NCBI RefSeq assembly: GCF_900604355.1
Contig: NZ_UWOE01000002.1
Location: forward strand, 62,001 to 126,000
Source: Luxibacter massiliensis
GTDB taxonomy: Bacteria; Bacillota; Clostridia; Lachnospirales; Lachnospiraceae
Length of the DNA: 64,000 nt
Direction of reading: 5' to 3'
The translations under genes and the position numbers were made by a program. The notes under the pieces were generated by a model. It was not told the DNA's origin, made no database searches, and was given only the letters and a program-made list of their open reading frames with translations. This document shows, piece by piece, positions 38,306-48,226 of this stretch (within the stretch, counting starts at the first letter, position 1; every line of letters starts with the position of its first letter).

Positions 38306-40048
38306 ATGTCATTTCTTATTCCCGGCAGTATAAAAAAGCGGCTTCTTGCCGTAGTTCTCACAATCAGTATTGGCTGTACCTTCGTCTTTACCGGATGCAG
38401 TACAGACAAGAGTCAGAATAAAGCATTCCGTTCATTTACAAATGAAATATTTTGCCAGGAGGTTGCATCAAATACAGTCAGCCTTCATTATTCATTAAAG
38501 GAGCCTGAAAAGTATGGAATTAAGAATGCTCCGGTTTTATTTGGCAGTTTTACCACAGATCCCGAAGAGGCTGCAGCTGCCTCAGAGAATCTGCGGGCTG
38601 CATTAAATAAGTTCTCTTATGATTTATTATCTACAGAAAATCAGCTTACATACGATATTTTGGATTATTACCTGGAGATGTCTGAAAAAGGCGCAAAATA
38701 TTTATTATATGATGAGCCGCTCGGCCTTGTAAGTGGAATCCAGACGCAGTTACCGGTTCTTTTGTCCGAGTACCAGTTTTATTCTGTGGAGGATGTAGAT
38801 ACATACTTGCAGTTAATGGAGACAACGCCAGAGTATTTTAATGCTTTAATAGAATTTGAAAAGGCGAAAGCAGATGCCGGACTGTTTATGTCTGATGAGG
38901 CGGCAGATACGGTCATCAGCCAGTGTACGGCTTTTATGGAAATGGGAGAAAGTAATTATTTGATTTCTACATTCGTGGAACGCATTGGCCAGCTTGGGTT
39001 ATCTGCAGGAGAACAGAGCAGTTATATTAAAAAAAATGCGTATATGCTGCAAAGTTATATTTTACCTGCTTATAGCAAACTAGTTTCAGAAATACAGAAG
39101 TTAAAAGGAAGTGGCACAAATAATGAGGGGTTGTGTTATCTTCCAGAAGGGAAAGCTTACTATGAGCAGGTAGTTGCAGAGGCGACTGGATCAGACCGGA
39201 GCATAGAGGAACTTGAGGATTTGACAAGGCGCCAGATAGTATCTGACTTGGAAGCTATGGAAGAAGCTCTCAGTATTGGAGGAAATGAGGCCAAAGAAAC
39301 GGCAGCAATGGAAAGTTCCAACCCCGTCAGTATACTGAATGAGCTTGAGGAAAAGATTCAAGCATCTTTCCCGGAACCGCCTGATACAGCAACCCAGGTA
39401 AAATATGTCCCTGAAGCCATGGAGGAACATTTAAGTCCGGCATTTTATATGATTCCGGCAATTGATAATATATCGGAAAATGTGATCTATGTAAATAAGG
39501 CTCATATGAATAATAACCTGACACTTTATACAACACTTGCGCATGAAGGGTATCCAGGACATCTGTACCAGACTATCTATTATGCGGCCACTGACCCTGA
39601 CCCTCTTAGAAGTATTTTTAACTTCGGGGGATATGTGGAGGGGTGGGCCACCTATGCGGAGATGTGCAGCTATTACCTGACCCCGATGAGCAAAGAGCAG
39701 GCCACATTTCTCCAGAAAAACAGCTCTATTATACTGGGGTTATATGCGTTGGCAGATATGGGAGTACATTATGAAGGCTGGAGCAGGCTTGATATGGTTG
39801 CATTTTTTAAAAATTATGGGATAACAGACGCCAAGGCTTTAGAGAGGATGTACCAACTAATTATAGGCTCTCCAGGAAATTATTTGAAATATTATATAGG
39901 GTATGTAGAGTTTTTGGAATTAAAAAAAGACTGGGTTAAGAAAAAGGGAGAGGATTATTCTCAGAAAGAGTTTCATGAAGCTGTATTGTCAGTAGGCCCC
40001 GCACCTTTTGGCCTTGTGGAAGAGTATATGTGGAAAATAGGCGAATAG
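38306..40048 (+). CDS. DUF885 family lipoprotein, putative metallopeptidase
   Basis: 580-aa predicted lipoprotein: positively charged start, hydrophobic stretch 13-30, lipobox FTGC giving Cys at about 31. The DUF885 body contains the zinc-type motif LAHEGYPGH (HEGYPGH at 413-419) and downstream GGYVEGWATYAEM with the likely third-ligand Glu. Probably an extracytoplasmic peptidase; the substrate is unknown. It lies between the divergent spmB and spmA, where neither gene normally has such a neighbour. Confidence 0.85.
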   Translation: MSFLIPGSIKKRLLAVVLTISIGCTFVFTGCSTDKSQNKAFRSFTNEIFCQEVASNTVSLHYSLKEPEKYGIKNAPVLFGSFTTDPEEAAAASENLRAALNKFSYDLLSTENQLTYDILDYYLEMSEKGAKYLLYDEPLGLVSGIQTQLPVLLSEYQFYSVEDVDTYLQLMETTPEYFNALIEFEKAKADAGLFMSDEAADTVISQCTAFMEMGESNYLISTFVERIGQLGLSAGEQSSYIKKNAYMLQSYILPAYSKLVSEIQKLKGSGTNNEGLCYLPEGKAYYEQVVAEATGSDRSIEELEDLTRRQIVSDLEAMEEALSIGGNEAKETAAMESSNPVSILNELEEKIQASFPEPPDTATQVKYVPEAMEEHLSPAFYMIPAIDNISENVIYVNKAHMNNNLTLYTTLAHEGYPGHLYQTIYYAATDPDPLRSIFNFGGYVEGWATYAEMCSYYLTPMSKEQATFLQKNSSIILGLYALADMGVHYEGWSRLDMVAFFKNYGITDAKALERMYQLIIGSPGNYLKYYIGYVEFLELKKDWVKKKGEDYSQKEFHEAVLSVGPAPFGLVEEYMWKIGE

Positions 40049-40135
40049 GGATATATGTATTCATTTGTATAGATTATTTAGGCGCCTGTTTGGTGAAATA
40101 GAAAGACTGCAGTATAGGAACAAGGAGGAAAAAAA

Positions 40136-40750
40136 TTGCTGAATTATTTATGGGCAGGGATGATTATTGTGGGCGTTATCTTTGGTGCTTTTAATGGAAA
40201 GATGCCGGATATTACAAATGCAGCCTTAGATTCTTCGAGAGAGGCAGTCACCTTGTGTATTACAATGATGGGCGTTATGTCATTCTGGGTGGGTATTATG
40301 GAAATCGCCACCCGTGCGGGGATTATTGAAATGGCTTCTAAAAAAATGAGTCCTCTTATTCATTTCTTGTTTCCGAATATCCCCCGGGGACATAAGGCAA
40401 ATGAATATATAAGTACTAATTTTATTGCAAATTTTCTGGGACTTGGGTGGGCGGCAACGCCTGCCGGACTGCAGGGCATGAGCGCACTTGCAGATTTAGA
40501 AAAGGAGAGAAGGGAAGGAAGAGCGCCGGGTATTGCGCAGAAACCGGGGGTAGCCTCTGATGAGATGTGTACATTTCTTATTATGAATATCTCCTCACTA
40601 CAATTAATTCCCGTAAATGTAATTGCCTACAGGAGCCAGTACGGGAGTGTGAACCCATCGGCAATTGTCGGGGCGGGGATTGTTGCCACGGCAGTAAGTA
40701 CAGTGGTGGCAATTGTATATTGTAAGATGAAGAGCAAGACTAGTAAATAA
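40136..40750 (+). CDS. spmA: Spore maturation protein SpmA
   Basis: 204-aa membrane protein of the nucleoside-recognition (Gate) family that works with SpmB in spore-core dehydration. TTG start behind AAGGAGGAAAA. MMGVMSFWVGIMEIATRAG, FIANFLGLGWAATPAGLQ and MCTFLIMNISSLQLIPVNV are typical. It ends 7 nt before the convergent lysR gene. Confidence 0.92.
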   Translation: MLNYLWAGMIIVGVIFGAFNGKMPDITNAALDSSREAVTLCITMMGVMSFWVGIMEIATRAGIIEMASKKMSPLIHFLFPNIPRGHKANEYISTNFIANFLGLGWAATPAGLQGMSALADLEKERREGRAPGIAQKPGVASDEMCTFLIMNISSLQLIPVNVIAYRSQYGSVNPSAIVGAGIVATAVSTVVAIVYCKMKSKTSK

Positions 40751-40757
40751 TATCCTG

Positions 40758-41651
40758 CTATTTTGCAAACAGTTCTTTTAGCTGCCGGATGAACAGCCTT
40801 TCCCGTGTATTTACAGTATAGGTGGAGTGATACATAAGATAGGCATTCATCTGGCTGGGGGCATTGACGACTGGAATTTCCACACAATCTTCGCTGTAAG
40901 TATCTGTAAAACGTTTCATCATAACAGTGACGTACATACTCTGACGGATTGCGTCAATTAGGCCTCCGCGGTCAAAAACATACAAAATACGGTTATCATT
41001 TTGGAATCCCAGTATTTTAAGCCATTCTTCAAATTTAAAGTTTTCATACATGATAAATTTATAATTCTTGATTTCTTCAAACAATATTTCTTTTTTTTGT
41101 GACAGGGGATGGCGTTTGGACGCAAGAAGTATCAGGGGCCTGTCTTTTGCTATGGGTATTAACTTTAGATTATGCTTTTTTGCAATCTGGGTGTATGTGT
41201 CACTGACAGAATCGAAACAATAAAATAAAGACATTCTGTACCGCTGTTCGATGACATCCCGGATTGTCTGAATCAAACCGGTTTCTTTGAAAGAATCCTC
41301 GTACATTTTGGGAGGGTTCTTTTTTTTAAATTTGATGAAATGGTTCATAAAATCAAAGGAATATGTACAGGAAATAGATATATTTTCCTTATTTGTAAAA
41401 AGCAAAGGTATATTGGAAATGGCTTCCATTTCAAGTACGATTTTTTGGGCGGATTTTAGAAATAGTTTACCTTCTGGCGTGAGGTAGATTCCGCTGCTGT
41501 TTCTCCTGAAAACAGGAAAACCAAGCTCTGATTCCATATTCTTAATGCACACACTCAAATTTGGCTGAGAAAGCTGAAGATTCTGGGCAGCTTTGTTGAT
41601 CGAGCCACATTCTGAAATTTCCAACACGTACTTAAAATATTTAATATCCAT
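40758..41651 (-). CDS. LysR-family transcriptional regulator
   Basis: 297 aa with an N-terminal winged helix (residues 1-60: YFKYVLEISECGSINKAAQN, LSQPNLSVCIKNMESELG) and a C-terminal ligand-binding domain. It is divergent from agmatinase across a 183-nt spacer, the classic LysR layout, so it probably controls the agmatinase-YjiH operon in response to an operon substrate. The co-inducer is unknown. Confidence 0.9.
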   Translation of the reverse strand: MDIKYFKYVLEISECGSINKAAQNLQLSQPNLSVCIKNMESELGFPVFRRNSSGIYLTPEGKLFLKSAQKIVLEMEAISNIPLLFTNKENISISCTYSFDFMNHFIKFKKKNPPKMYEDSFKETGLIQTIRDVIEQRYRMSLFYCFDSVSDTYTQIAKKHNLKLIPIAKDRPLILLASKRHPLSQKKEILFEEIKNYKFIMYENFKFEEWLKILGFQNDNRILYVFDRGGLIDAIRQSMYVTVMMKRFTDTYSEDCVEIPVVNAPSQMNAYLMYHSTYTVNTRERLFIRQLKELFAK

Positions 41652-41834
41652 CAGTCGTTACCTGCCAAATATATTGTCTAGATTAATTATATGATTTTCC
41701 ATATAACTTATCAAGTATTAGTATAACACAGGCGCCTTATAAAGTGATAGTATTTTATCAACGAAAAAGGTTTATTTGTCGACAATAACCAAATCAAAAT
41801 TAAAAAATAAGAATTATATTTTGGAGGTATTATT

Positions 41835-42788
41835 ATGTCAGAAATTAAGCAGCCTGCTAGTGCGTTATCATCACCAAGATTTTGTAATATGGGAACATTT
41901 ATGAGAATGGAAAAAATTACTTCTGCAGATGGCCTGGATTTTGCGATTGCAGGGGCGCCATTTGACACAGCGAGCTCTTTTAGGTCAGGTTCCCGGTTTG
42001 GCCCAAATGCAATCAGAAATATTTCTGCAATGATGAAACCTAACAACGTAATTATGCAGGTTAATATCATGGAAAATTTAAAGGGTGGGGATATTGGAGA
42101 TTTTAATGTAACACCAGGGTATATCCATCCTACATATGAAGCTATTGAGAAAGGCGTTGCAAATATCCTGAAAGATAATGCCTGCCCAATTGTTTTAGGT
42201 GGGGATCACTCTATCACACTGGCTGAATTAAGGGCAGTTGCAAAGAAATATGGCCCTGTGGCCCTTGTACACTTTGACTCACATTCTGATTTATGTGATG
42301 AGGTATTTGGCCAGAAATATAATCATGGCACACCATTTAGAAGGGCCCTGGAGGAAAACCTCATTGATGCAGGACATTCTATCCAGATTGGCATGCGTGG
42401 TTCCCTGTATGACCCAAATGAGCATAAAATGGCTGCAGAACTGGGAATGAAGCTGATCCCGGCACATAAAGTCAGGGAGATGGGATTTGATGCGTTAATC
42501 CAGGCTGTTCTGGAGAGAGTCGGAGACAAACCTTGTTTCCTGACATTTGATATTGACTTTGTAGACCCGGCTTATGCCCCGGGAACAGGCACGCCGGAAG
42601 TTGGAGGCTTTACATCTTTAGAGGCCCTTGAGCTTGTAAGAAAGATTAAAGACTTGAATTTTATAGGCTTTGATATTGTAGAGGTACTGCCTGCGTATGA
42701 CCACGGTGAGATTACGGCGTACCTGGCAGCAAATATTGTATTTGAATATCTCTCCATCCTGGCGCTGAAGAAAAAAGAAAATCAGTAA
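41835..42788 (+). CDS. speB: Agmatinase-family ureohydrolase
   Basis: Mn-dependent ureohydrolase, probably splitting agmatine to putrescine and urea. 317 aa. Metal ligands appear in GGDHSITLAEL, HFDSHSDLCDE and FDIDFVDPAYAPGTGTPE, the family signature. Related guanidinobutyrase or guanidine-hydrolase activity cannot be excluded from motifs alone. GGAGGTATTATT precedes the ATG; the YjiH gene follows after 28 nt. Confidence 0.88.
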   Translation: MSEIKQPASALSSPRFCNMGTFMRMEKITSADGLDFAIAGAPFDTASSFRSGSRFGPNAIRNISAMMKPNNVIMQVNIMENLKGGDIGDFNVTPGYIHPTYEAIEKGVANILKDNACPIVLGGDHSITLAELRAVAKKYGPVALVHFDSHSDLCDEVFGQKYNHGTPFRRALEENLIDAGHSIQIGMRGSLYDPNEHKMAAELGMKLIPAHKVREMGFDALIQAVLERVGDKPCFLTFDIDFVDPAYAPGTGTPEVGGFTSLEALELVRKIKDLNFIGFDIVEVLPAYDHGEITAYLAANIVFEYLSILALKKKENQ

Positions 42789-42816
42789 TATGATTTTACT
42801 TTAAGGAGGAGACAGT

Positions 42817-44277
42817 GTGGGAAAAGAGAGTAAAAATCAAGAGAATATTACAGTAAACCCTGAGGAGAACTTGAATGACAATGCAGTACTGGATGCCCTG
42901 ACATTAACCAAAGGACAGTGGCAGCAGGGTACAGTAAAAGCAGTTTTCTTCACACTAATTGCAGTATTTATATTTTTTGTGCCGATTACATTCCGGGGGA
43001 GTACGGACGTAACGTTTGGAATTATTTACAAAAATATTAAAGAAATTTTAGGACTTGCAGGACTCTGGCTGGGAGGGTTAATCATTATAGGAAACGGCCT
43101 TCTGAGTGTGTATGGAAAATTTATCTGTAAAGATAAAGGCTCTGTTATCTATAAATATTATGAAGAGGATTCTAAGATACACCCGCTTTTGTATATGTTT
43201 GGCGCGGTATGTTCAGCTATTCTGCTATTACATTATACAATTCCCGGATTCGGAGGTCCGGAGTTTATTATTAGTCCTGATATTGGGGAGACTGTGTACT
43301 CTATCGCAATGGATGTGGCATGGATTATTCCTGTCAGTGCAGTCTTTATGCCTTTCCTCTTGAATTATGGGATTGTGGATTTTATAGGGAGTCTGATGGA
43401 GCCTTTGATGAGGCCAGTATTTAAAATTCCAGGGAGAAGCGCGGTAAATGCGATTGCCTCTTTTGTCAGTTCAGCATCTGTAGGTGTCCTGATTACCAGT
43501 AAACTATATCAGAGAGGAATTTATACAAAGAAAGAGGCTGTTTTGATAGCAACAGGTTTCAGTGCAGTAAGCGTTGGATTTGCCTATAAGGTAATAGAAA
43601 CAGCCGATCTGTCAGATTATTTTCTGCCCATTTATTTTATAGCACTGTTGGTTACCCTATTTGTAAGCTTTTTCATGGCAAGAATACCGCCTTTGTCCAA
43701 AAAGGAATCTGTTTTTCTTGATGGCAGAGTACAGACAAAAGAAGATATTGAGGCTGAAAAGGTTCCCGCAAGTAAAATTCTGAAGACTGGGAGCAGCAGG
43801 GCGATTAAAAAGGCTGCCACAGCGCCAAGCCTGGTTAAGGAGATTACCTCAAGTTTGAAGGATAGTTGTTTTGTACTTCCAAAGGTAATTTCACTGTTGA
43901 CGGCAGCAGGGATCATCGCCATGGTAATTGCTACATATACGCCTGTCTTTAACTGGATTGGCAAGTTGTTTGAACCTCTTCTGTCTATTCTGGCAGTTCC
44001 AAATGCAGCAGAGATTGCACCGTCGCTGCCAGTTGGCATAGCAGAAATGTTTCTTCCGGTGCTGCTGATTTCAGATAAAGTGGCAATGCTGGCGGAAGGT
44101 GCAAGGTATATGGTAGTCACTGTCTCCATGGTTCAGATTATCTTTTTCTCTGAGACTATTGTAGTTATGATGTCTACTAAAATACCGGTATCTCTAAAAG
44201 AACTTATCATTTGTTTCTTTGAGAGGACAATTATTGCTATACCTATCAGTGCAGTCTTTATGCACTTACTATTTTAA
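42817..44277 (+). CDS. YjiH family membrane protein (Gate domains)
   Basis: 486-aa membrane protein with two nucleoside-recognition/Gate domains, about ten hydrophobic segments and a charged middle loop (about residues 295-340). GTG start behind AAGGAGGAGACA. SASVGVLITSKLYQRGIYTK and LPVGIAEMFLPVLLISDK are conserved-looking. Pairing with agmatinase suggests transport of agmatine, putrescine or a related guanidino compound (inference). Confidence 0.8.
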   Translation: MGKESKNQENITVNPEENLNDNAVLDALTLTKGQWQQGTVKAVFFTLIAVFIFFVPITFRGSTDVTFGIIYKNIKEILGLAGLWLGGLIIIGNGLLSVYGKFICKDKGSVIYKYYEEDSKIHPLLYMFGAVCSAILLLHYTIPGFGGPEFIISPDIGETVYSIAMDVAWIIPVSAVFMPFLLNYGIVDFIGSLMEPLMRPVFKIPGRSAVNAIASFVSSASVGVLITSKLYQRGIYTKKEAVLIATGFSAVSVGFAYKVIETADLSDYFLPIYFIALLVTLFVSFFMARIPPLSKKESVFLDGRVQTKEDIEAEKVPASKILKTGSSRAIKKAATAPSLVKEITSSLKDSCFVLPKVISLLTAAGIIAMVIATYTPVFNWIGKLFEPLLSILAVPNAAEIAPSLPVGIAEMFLPVLLISDKVAMLAEGARYMVVTVSMVQIIFFSETIVVMMSTKIPVSLKELIICFFERTIIAIPISAVFMHLLF

Positions 44278-44304
44278 GTATAATAATATTTAAAAAGCTG
44301 GACT

Positions 44305-44368
44305 AAACCCCTTCCTTTGCGCATACGATACAGTAGTCAGTATGGTACAAGCGTGAAAGGAGGGGTTT
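44305..44368 (+). promoter_or_regulatory. Hairpin overlapping the Ca-ATPase Shine-Dalgarno
   Basis: AAACCCCTTCCTTTGCGC (44305-44322) pairs with GCGTGAAAGGAGGGGTTT (44351-44368) with one bulged T. The 3' arm contains the AAAGGAGGGG ribosome binding site, and the TTG start at 44370 lies in the following T tract. It could terminate YjiH transcription, mask the RBS, or both. Confidence 0.7.
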
Positions 44369-44369
44369 T

Positions 44370-47126
44370 TTGTTTGAAGAGAAATCTTTGCGGGAGATTT
44401 TAGATTTACTGCATACAGACAGGGAGGAGGGCCTTACGGAGGCCGAGGCGGCGCAAAGGCTCAGTGTGGACGGGCCTAATATTTTAGAGGAGGGTAAGAA
44501 AAAGACGGCCGCTGAGGCATTTTTAGAGCAGTTAAATGACCCCCTGATATGCGTGCTGCTTGTTGCAGCCCTAGTCTCATTCCTGTTAAGGGAGGTCAGC
44601 GATGCTATTATCATTTGCGTCGTTATTATAGTCAATGCCACTGTGGGGGTGATTCAGGAGGGGAAAGCTCAAAAGGCCCTGGAGTCGCTTAAAAAGCTGA
44701 CAAGTCCACACGCGGTTGTGAGAAGAGGGGGGAGGGTTAGAGAAATACCGGCATCTGAGCTGGTAAAGGGCGATCTGGTTCTTCTGGAGGCCGGTGCACA
44801 GGTGGCAGCAGATTTGCGTTTGATTAAGACTTGGAATTTAAAGGTAGAGGAATCTGCCCTCACAGGGGAATCTCTTCCTGTGAGTAAGGATGCAGCCTTC
44901 CAGGCTGCAAAACCTCTGCCGGCGGGGGATAGGAAAAACGAAGCATTTATGTCTACTTTAGTGACAGGCGGGAGAGGCGAAGGGATTGTCATCGGTGCAG
45001 GGATGGGAACCGAGATAGGTAAAATAGCATCAATTATCAGTGATGCACCTAAAGAATTCACGCCTCTTCAAAAAAAATTAGCAGGGTTGGGGAAAATGCT
45101 GAGCATCGTATCTGTGCTGCTCTGTGCTGCTCTTTTTGCCATTGCAGTGTTTCAGAAGAGGAACATACTCGAAATGTTGATTACTGCCATCTCTTTGGCA
45201 GTGGCGGCCGTCCCTGAGGGACTCCCGGCGATTGTCACAATTGTGTTGGCTCTAAGTGTATCAAGAATGGTGAAAGTCAATACCATTGTCAGAAAGCTCC
45301 CGTCTGTAGAGACATTAGGTGCTGTAAATGTTGTATGCTCTGACAAAACAGGTACCCTGACACAAAATAAAATGACAGTTACGCGGTACTATGTAAATCA
45401 AAATGTTTATAAAAGCAGCGATGTATTATCTGACATACCAGATGAGTTTCTGGAAGGAATGGCCCTGTGCAATGATGCAGTTATTTCAGGGGAGGAAGAG
45501 CTTGGAGACCCTACGGAGCTGGCCCTGCTTAGATTTGTACAAGGGTTCCGGCTGAAGGGGGAGACGCCCTTGGCAGGGCGGACAAAGAGGGAGGTGTTAG
45601 AGGCAAGGCTGCCGCGTATTGGAGAGTTGGCGTTTGACTCCAAGCGTAAAATGATGACCACAGTACACAGAGGAAAAGAGGGGTTTGTGGCATATACAAA
45701 AGGGGCGCCGGAAGTGGTTCTGGCAAGGTGCAGTAAAATATTGATAAATGGCAGGATACATGCAATGACAGATCAGTACAAAAGACAGGTCAGGCAGGCA
45801 GTGGATGATTTCTCCGCCCAGGCACTGAGGGTATTGGCTGTAGCTGTAAAGCGGGGGGAGAAGGAGGCTAGGGAACAGGATCTGGTATTTGTAGGACTGG
45901 CAGGGATGATAGACCCTGTGAGGCCGGAGGCAAAGGAGGCGGTTGAGCAGTTCAGGAGAGCATCTGTGCGGACAGTCATGATAACGGGAGACCATGTGGA
46001 TACGGCATTTGCGATTGCAGGGGAACTGGGGATTGCAAAAAAGCTGGAAGAATGTATGACGGGGGAGGAGCTGGAAAAGCTTTCAGACACACAGTTGAAA
46101 CAAAGACTTGGTACGACCCATGTATTTGCCAGGGTTTCCCCAGAGCATAAAGTAAGGATTGTGAAGGCTATGAAGGATACCGGAAATATAGCTGCCATGA
46201 CAGGGGATGGTGTAAATGACGCCCCATCCCTGAAAATGGCTGATATTGGTATTGCAATGGGGGTTACGGGGACAGATGTGGCAAAGAATGCGGCAGATAT
46301 GATTTTAACAGATGATAATTTTGCAACAATTGAGAAGGCAATCGAAGAAGGGCGCAGCATTTATGAAAATATTAAAAAAACAGTACTGTTTCTGCTGTCA
46401 TCAAATTTTGGTGAAATTATTACTATGTTTGCAGCAGTATTAATGGGTATTGCTTCCCCTCTGAAAGCCAGCCACATATTATGGATAAACTTGATTACAG
46501 ATTCCCTTCCGGCTTTGGCTTTAGGGGTAGATAAGAATGATAAAGAAGCGTTGATGAAACGTCCTCCGAGAAAGGCGAAGGAAGGTTTGTTTTCAAATGG
46601 AGGCACAGCTTGTACAGTTTTTTATGGATGCCTTATTGCAGCCATTAGCCTGACAGCCTTTTTGAAGCTGCCATGGGAAATGCTGGCAGAACAGCAGAAA
46701 GCATTTACATTGGCAAATATTACGGCAGTATTACAGTCCCCGGATGTATTGGCCAGAGCACAGACCTATGCATTTACTGTGCTTGGAATATCCCAGCTTT
46801 TCCACGCTTGGGGGATGAAAGATGTACATACTTCTGTATTTTCCAGAAAGAGAGAATTTAATCCAGTGATGGCCGCCGCATTTGCCGCTGGGTTAGCTTT
46901 GCAGGCGGCGGTGACGGAAGTGCCCTATCTGACAAGAATGTTTGGCACAGCATCACTTTCCCTACAGGAATGGGGAGTCTTATTGATCCTGGCGGCATTC
47001 CCAGTACTTGCCCATGAGATATTTGTACTTCTTGGCATGTTAACGGAAGATACAGAAAAGAGTGGAATAATAAAGGGGAGAGGAGGCAATACAAAGAAAG
47101 TAATGATTGGAGGCGCGGCGAAGTAA
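44370..47126 (+). CDS. P2A-type calcium-transporting ATPase
   Basis: 918-aa SERCA/PMR1-like P-type ATPase that pumps Ca2+ (possibly Mn2+) out of the cytoplasm. N-terminal cation_ATPase_N domain, TGES (165-168), PEGLPA in the fourth membrane helix, phosphorylated Asp325 in CSDKTGTLT, hinge TGDGVNDAP, and a C-terminal group of membrane helices. TTG start with the RBS inside a hairpin. Transcribed with or just after the agmatinase operon. Confidence 0.93.
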   Translation: MFEEKSLREILDLLHTDREEGLTEAEAAQRLSVDGPNILEEGKKKTAAEAFLEQLNDPLICVLLVAALVSFLLREVSDAIIICVVIIVNATVGVIQEGKAQKALESLKKLTSPHAVVRRGGRVREIPASELVKGDLVLLEAGAQVAADLRLIKTWNLKVEESALTGESLPVSKDAAFQAAKPLPAGDRKNEAFMSTLVTGGRGEGIVIGAGMGTEIGKIASIISDAPKEFTPLQKKLAGLGKMLSIVSVLLCAALFAIAVFQKRNILEMLITAISLAVAAVPEGLPAIVTIVLALSVSRMVKVNTIVRKLPSVETLGAVNVVCSDKTGTLTQNKMTVTRYYVNQNVYKSSDVLSDIPDEFLEGMALCNDAVISGEEELGDPTELALLRFVQGFRLKGETPLAGRTKREVLEARLPRIGELAFDSKRKMMTTVHRGKEGFVAYTKGAPEVVLARCSKILINGRIHAMTDQYKRQVRQAVDDFSAQALRVLAVAVKRGEKEAREQDLVFVGLAGMIDPVRPEAKEAVEQFRRASVRTVMITGDHVDTAFAIAGELGIAKKLEECMTGEELEKLSDTQLKQRLGTTHVFARVSPEHKVRIVKAMKDTGNIAAMTGDGVNDAPSLKMADIGIAMGVTGTDVAKNAADMILTDDNFATIEKAIEEGRSIYENIKKTVLFLLSSNFGEIITMFAAVLMGIASPLKASHILWINLITDSLPALALGVDKNDKEALMKRPPRKAKEGLFSNGGTACTVFYGCLIAAISLTAFLKLPWEMLAEQQKAFTLANITAVLQSPDVLARAQTYAFTVLGISQLFHAWGMKDVHTSVFSRKREFNPVMAAAFAAGLALQAAVTEVPYLTRMFGTASLSLQEWGVLLILAAFPVLAHEIFVLLGMLTEDTEKSGIIKGRGGNTKKVMIGGAAK

Positions 47127-47205
47127 AAAAATTGGCAAGGGGCAGTACGGGTAAACTCAAATCAGATTTACAGTAGATGGAGGGTATGTTAGAATAAAAA
47201 AGTAA

Positions 47206-47270
47206 AATATTCTGACAATGGAGAGCAAAAGGGACAGTCCCCTTTGCAAAGGGGACTGTCCCTTTTGTAA
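47206..47270 (+). repeat. GGGGACTGTCCCC-family repeat, copy 2
   Basis: Left flank ATATTCTGACAATGGAGAGC, then AAAAGGGACAGTCCCCTTTG and CAAAGGGGACTGTCCCTTTT, a long perfect palindrome between the ATPase and the GntR gene. Confidence 0.9.
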
Positions 47271-47290
47271 CCATCTCATGGAGGAGCATC

Positions 47291-48016
47291 ATGGAAAGTA
47301 AAAAAGATAATTGGATGACCCCGCTGCCTAAGCAGTCCCTGTCTAAAATGGTGGTTGAGAAAATTAAAGAAGGACTAATAAGCGGAGAACTGCGGCCAGG
47401 GGATTTTCTTCCGTCGGAGACGGAGTTGTCAGAGCGTTTCGGCGTGGGAAAATCTAGTGTACGCGAAGCAATAAAAATGTTGGAGGCTTTGGGAGTCGTA
47501 GAGATATGTAAGGGAAACGGCAGCCGTATTCGGACTGCTGTAGATACCACTGTGATTAATCCGCTGATTTTTCAGTTGATCTTGCAGAGTGGGGAGGAGA
47601 GCAGGGAAAAACTGGCAGAATTTAGAAAAATGATAGAGATTTCCGTTAGCCTTATGGCTGTTGACAACGCTGCTGCGGATGATATTAGAAAATTGAGGTC
47701 AATTCATGAGAGGACAAAATATGATTTAAGTAAAGGGATAACGACTGTTGACCATGACCTGGAATTTCATATTGCAATTTATGAAAGCACACATAATCCT
47801 TTTATTTTGAGTATAGGGCGCTGTATCATGGAGTTATTTCAGCCGTCACTGGTGATTTCAAACAGGGATTATTCAAAGGTTGTGGTAGAAAATCACAGTA
47901 AGATTTTAGAAGCATTAGAGTTAAGAGATAAGAGAGCCATGGAGGAGGCGGTACAGACATCCCTGGAGAGTTGGAAGGATCTAGTGTTAGACGAGGCTCC
48001 CTGTGTACAGGGATGA
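47291..48016 (+). CDS. FadR/GntR-family regulator with FCD domain
   Basis: 241 aa. An N-terminal GntR winged helix (residues 15-80: PGDFLPSETELSERFGVGKS, then SVREAIKMLEALGVV) is followed by an all-helical FCD effector domain (about 100-235), where acidic and His residues usually bind metal and a carboxylate ligand. GGAGGAGCATC precedes the ATG. The next plus-strand gene is the IlvC-like protein, a possible target. Confidence 0.9.
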   Translation: MESKKDNWMTPLPKQSLSKMVVEKIKEGLISGELRPGDFLPSETELSERFGVGKSSVREAIKMLEALGVVEICKGNGSRIRTAVDTTVINPLIFQLILQSGEESREKLAEFRKMIEISVSLMAVDNAAADDIRKLRSIHERTKYDLSKGITTVDHDLEFHIAIYESTHNPFILSIGRCIMELFQPSLVISNRDYSKVVVENHSKILEALELRDKRAMEEAVQTSLESWKDLVLDEAPCVQG

Positions 48017-48030
48017 TATATTGTAAATAG

Positions 48031-48062
48031 GGTGTCAGGAGGGCAGCAGCCTTCTGACACCT
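48031..48062 (+). terminator. Terminator after GntR gene
   Basis: GGTGTCAG and CTGACACC arms with an internal AGGGC/GCCTT pairing, followed by TTAATATATT. Confidence 0.7.
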
Positions 48063-48226
48063 TAATATATTAAAAGATAAATGAAAGGTTTAGTCCGCTA
48101 AGAAAATATAGGTGATTTTTTCAGAACTCATATTCTAAAGATCGCCCCTTAATATTTACCCTTGTTAAGAGCAGGCAGACACTAAAGTATTTAACAGGGC
48201 ATACTTTTGAGTGGTATCCCCTTAAA

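Noticed and set aside
45773..46360. 195-codon antisense ORF across the Ca-ATPase gene
   Set aside because: Mirror of a conserved P-type ATPase frame, with no RBS or family similarity.
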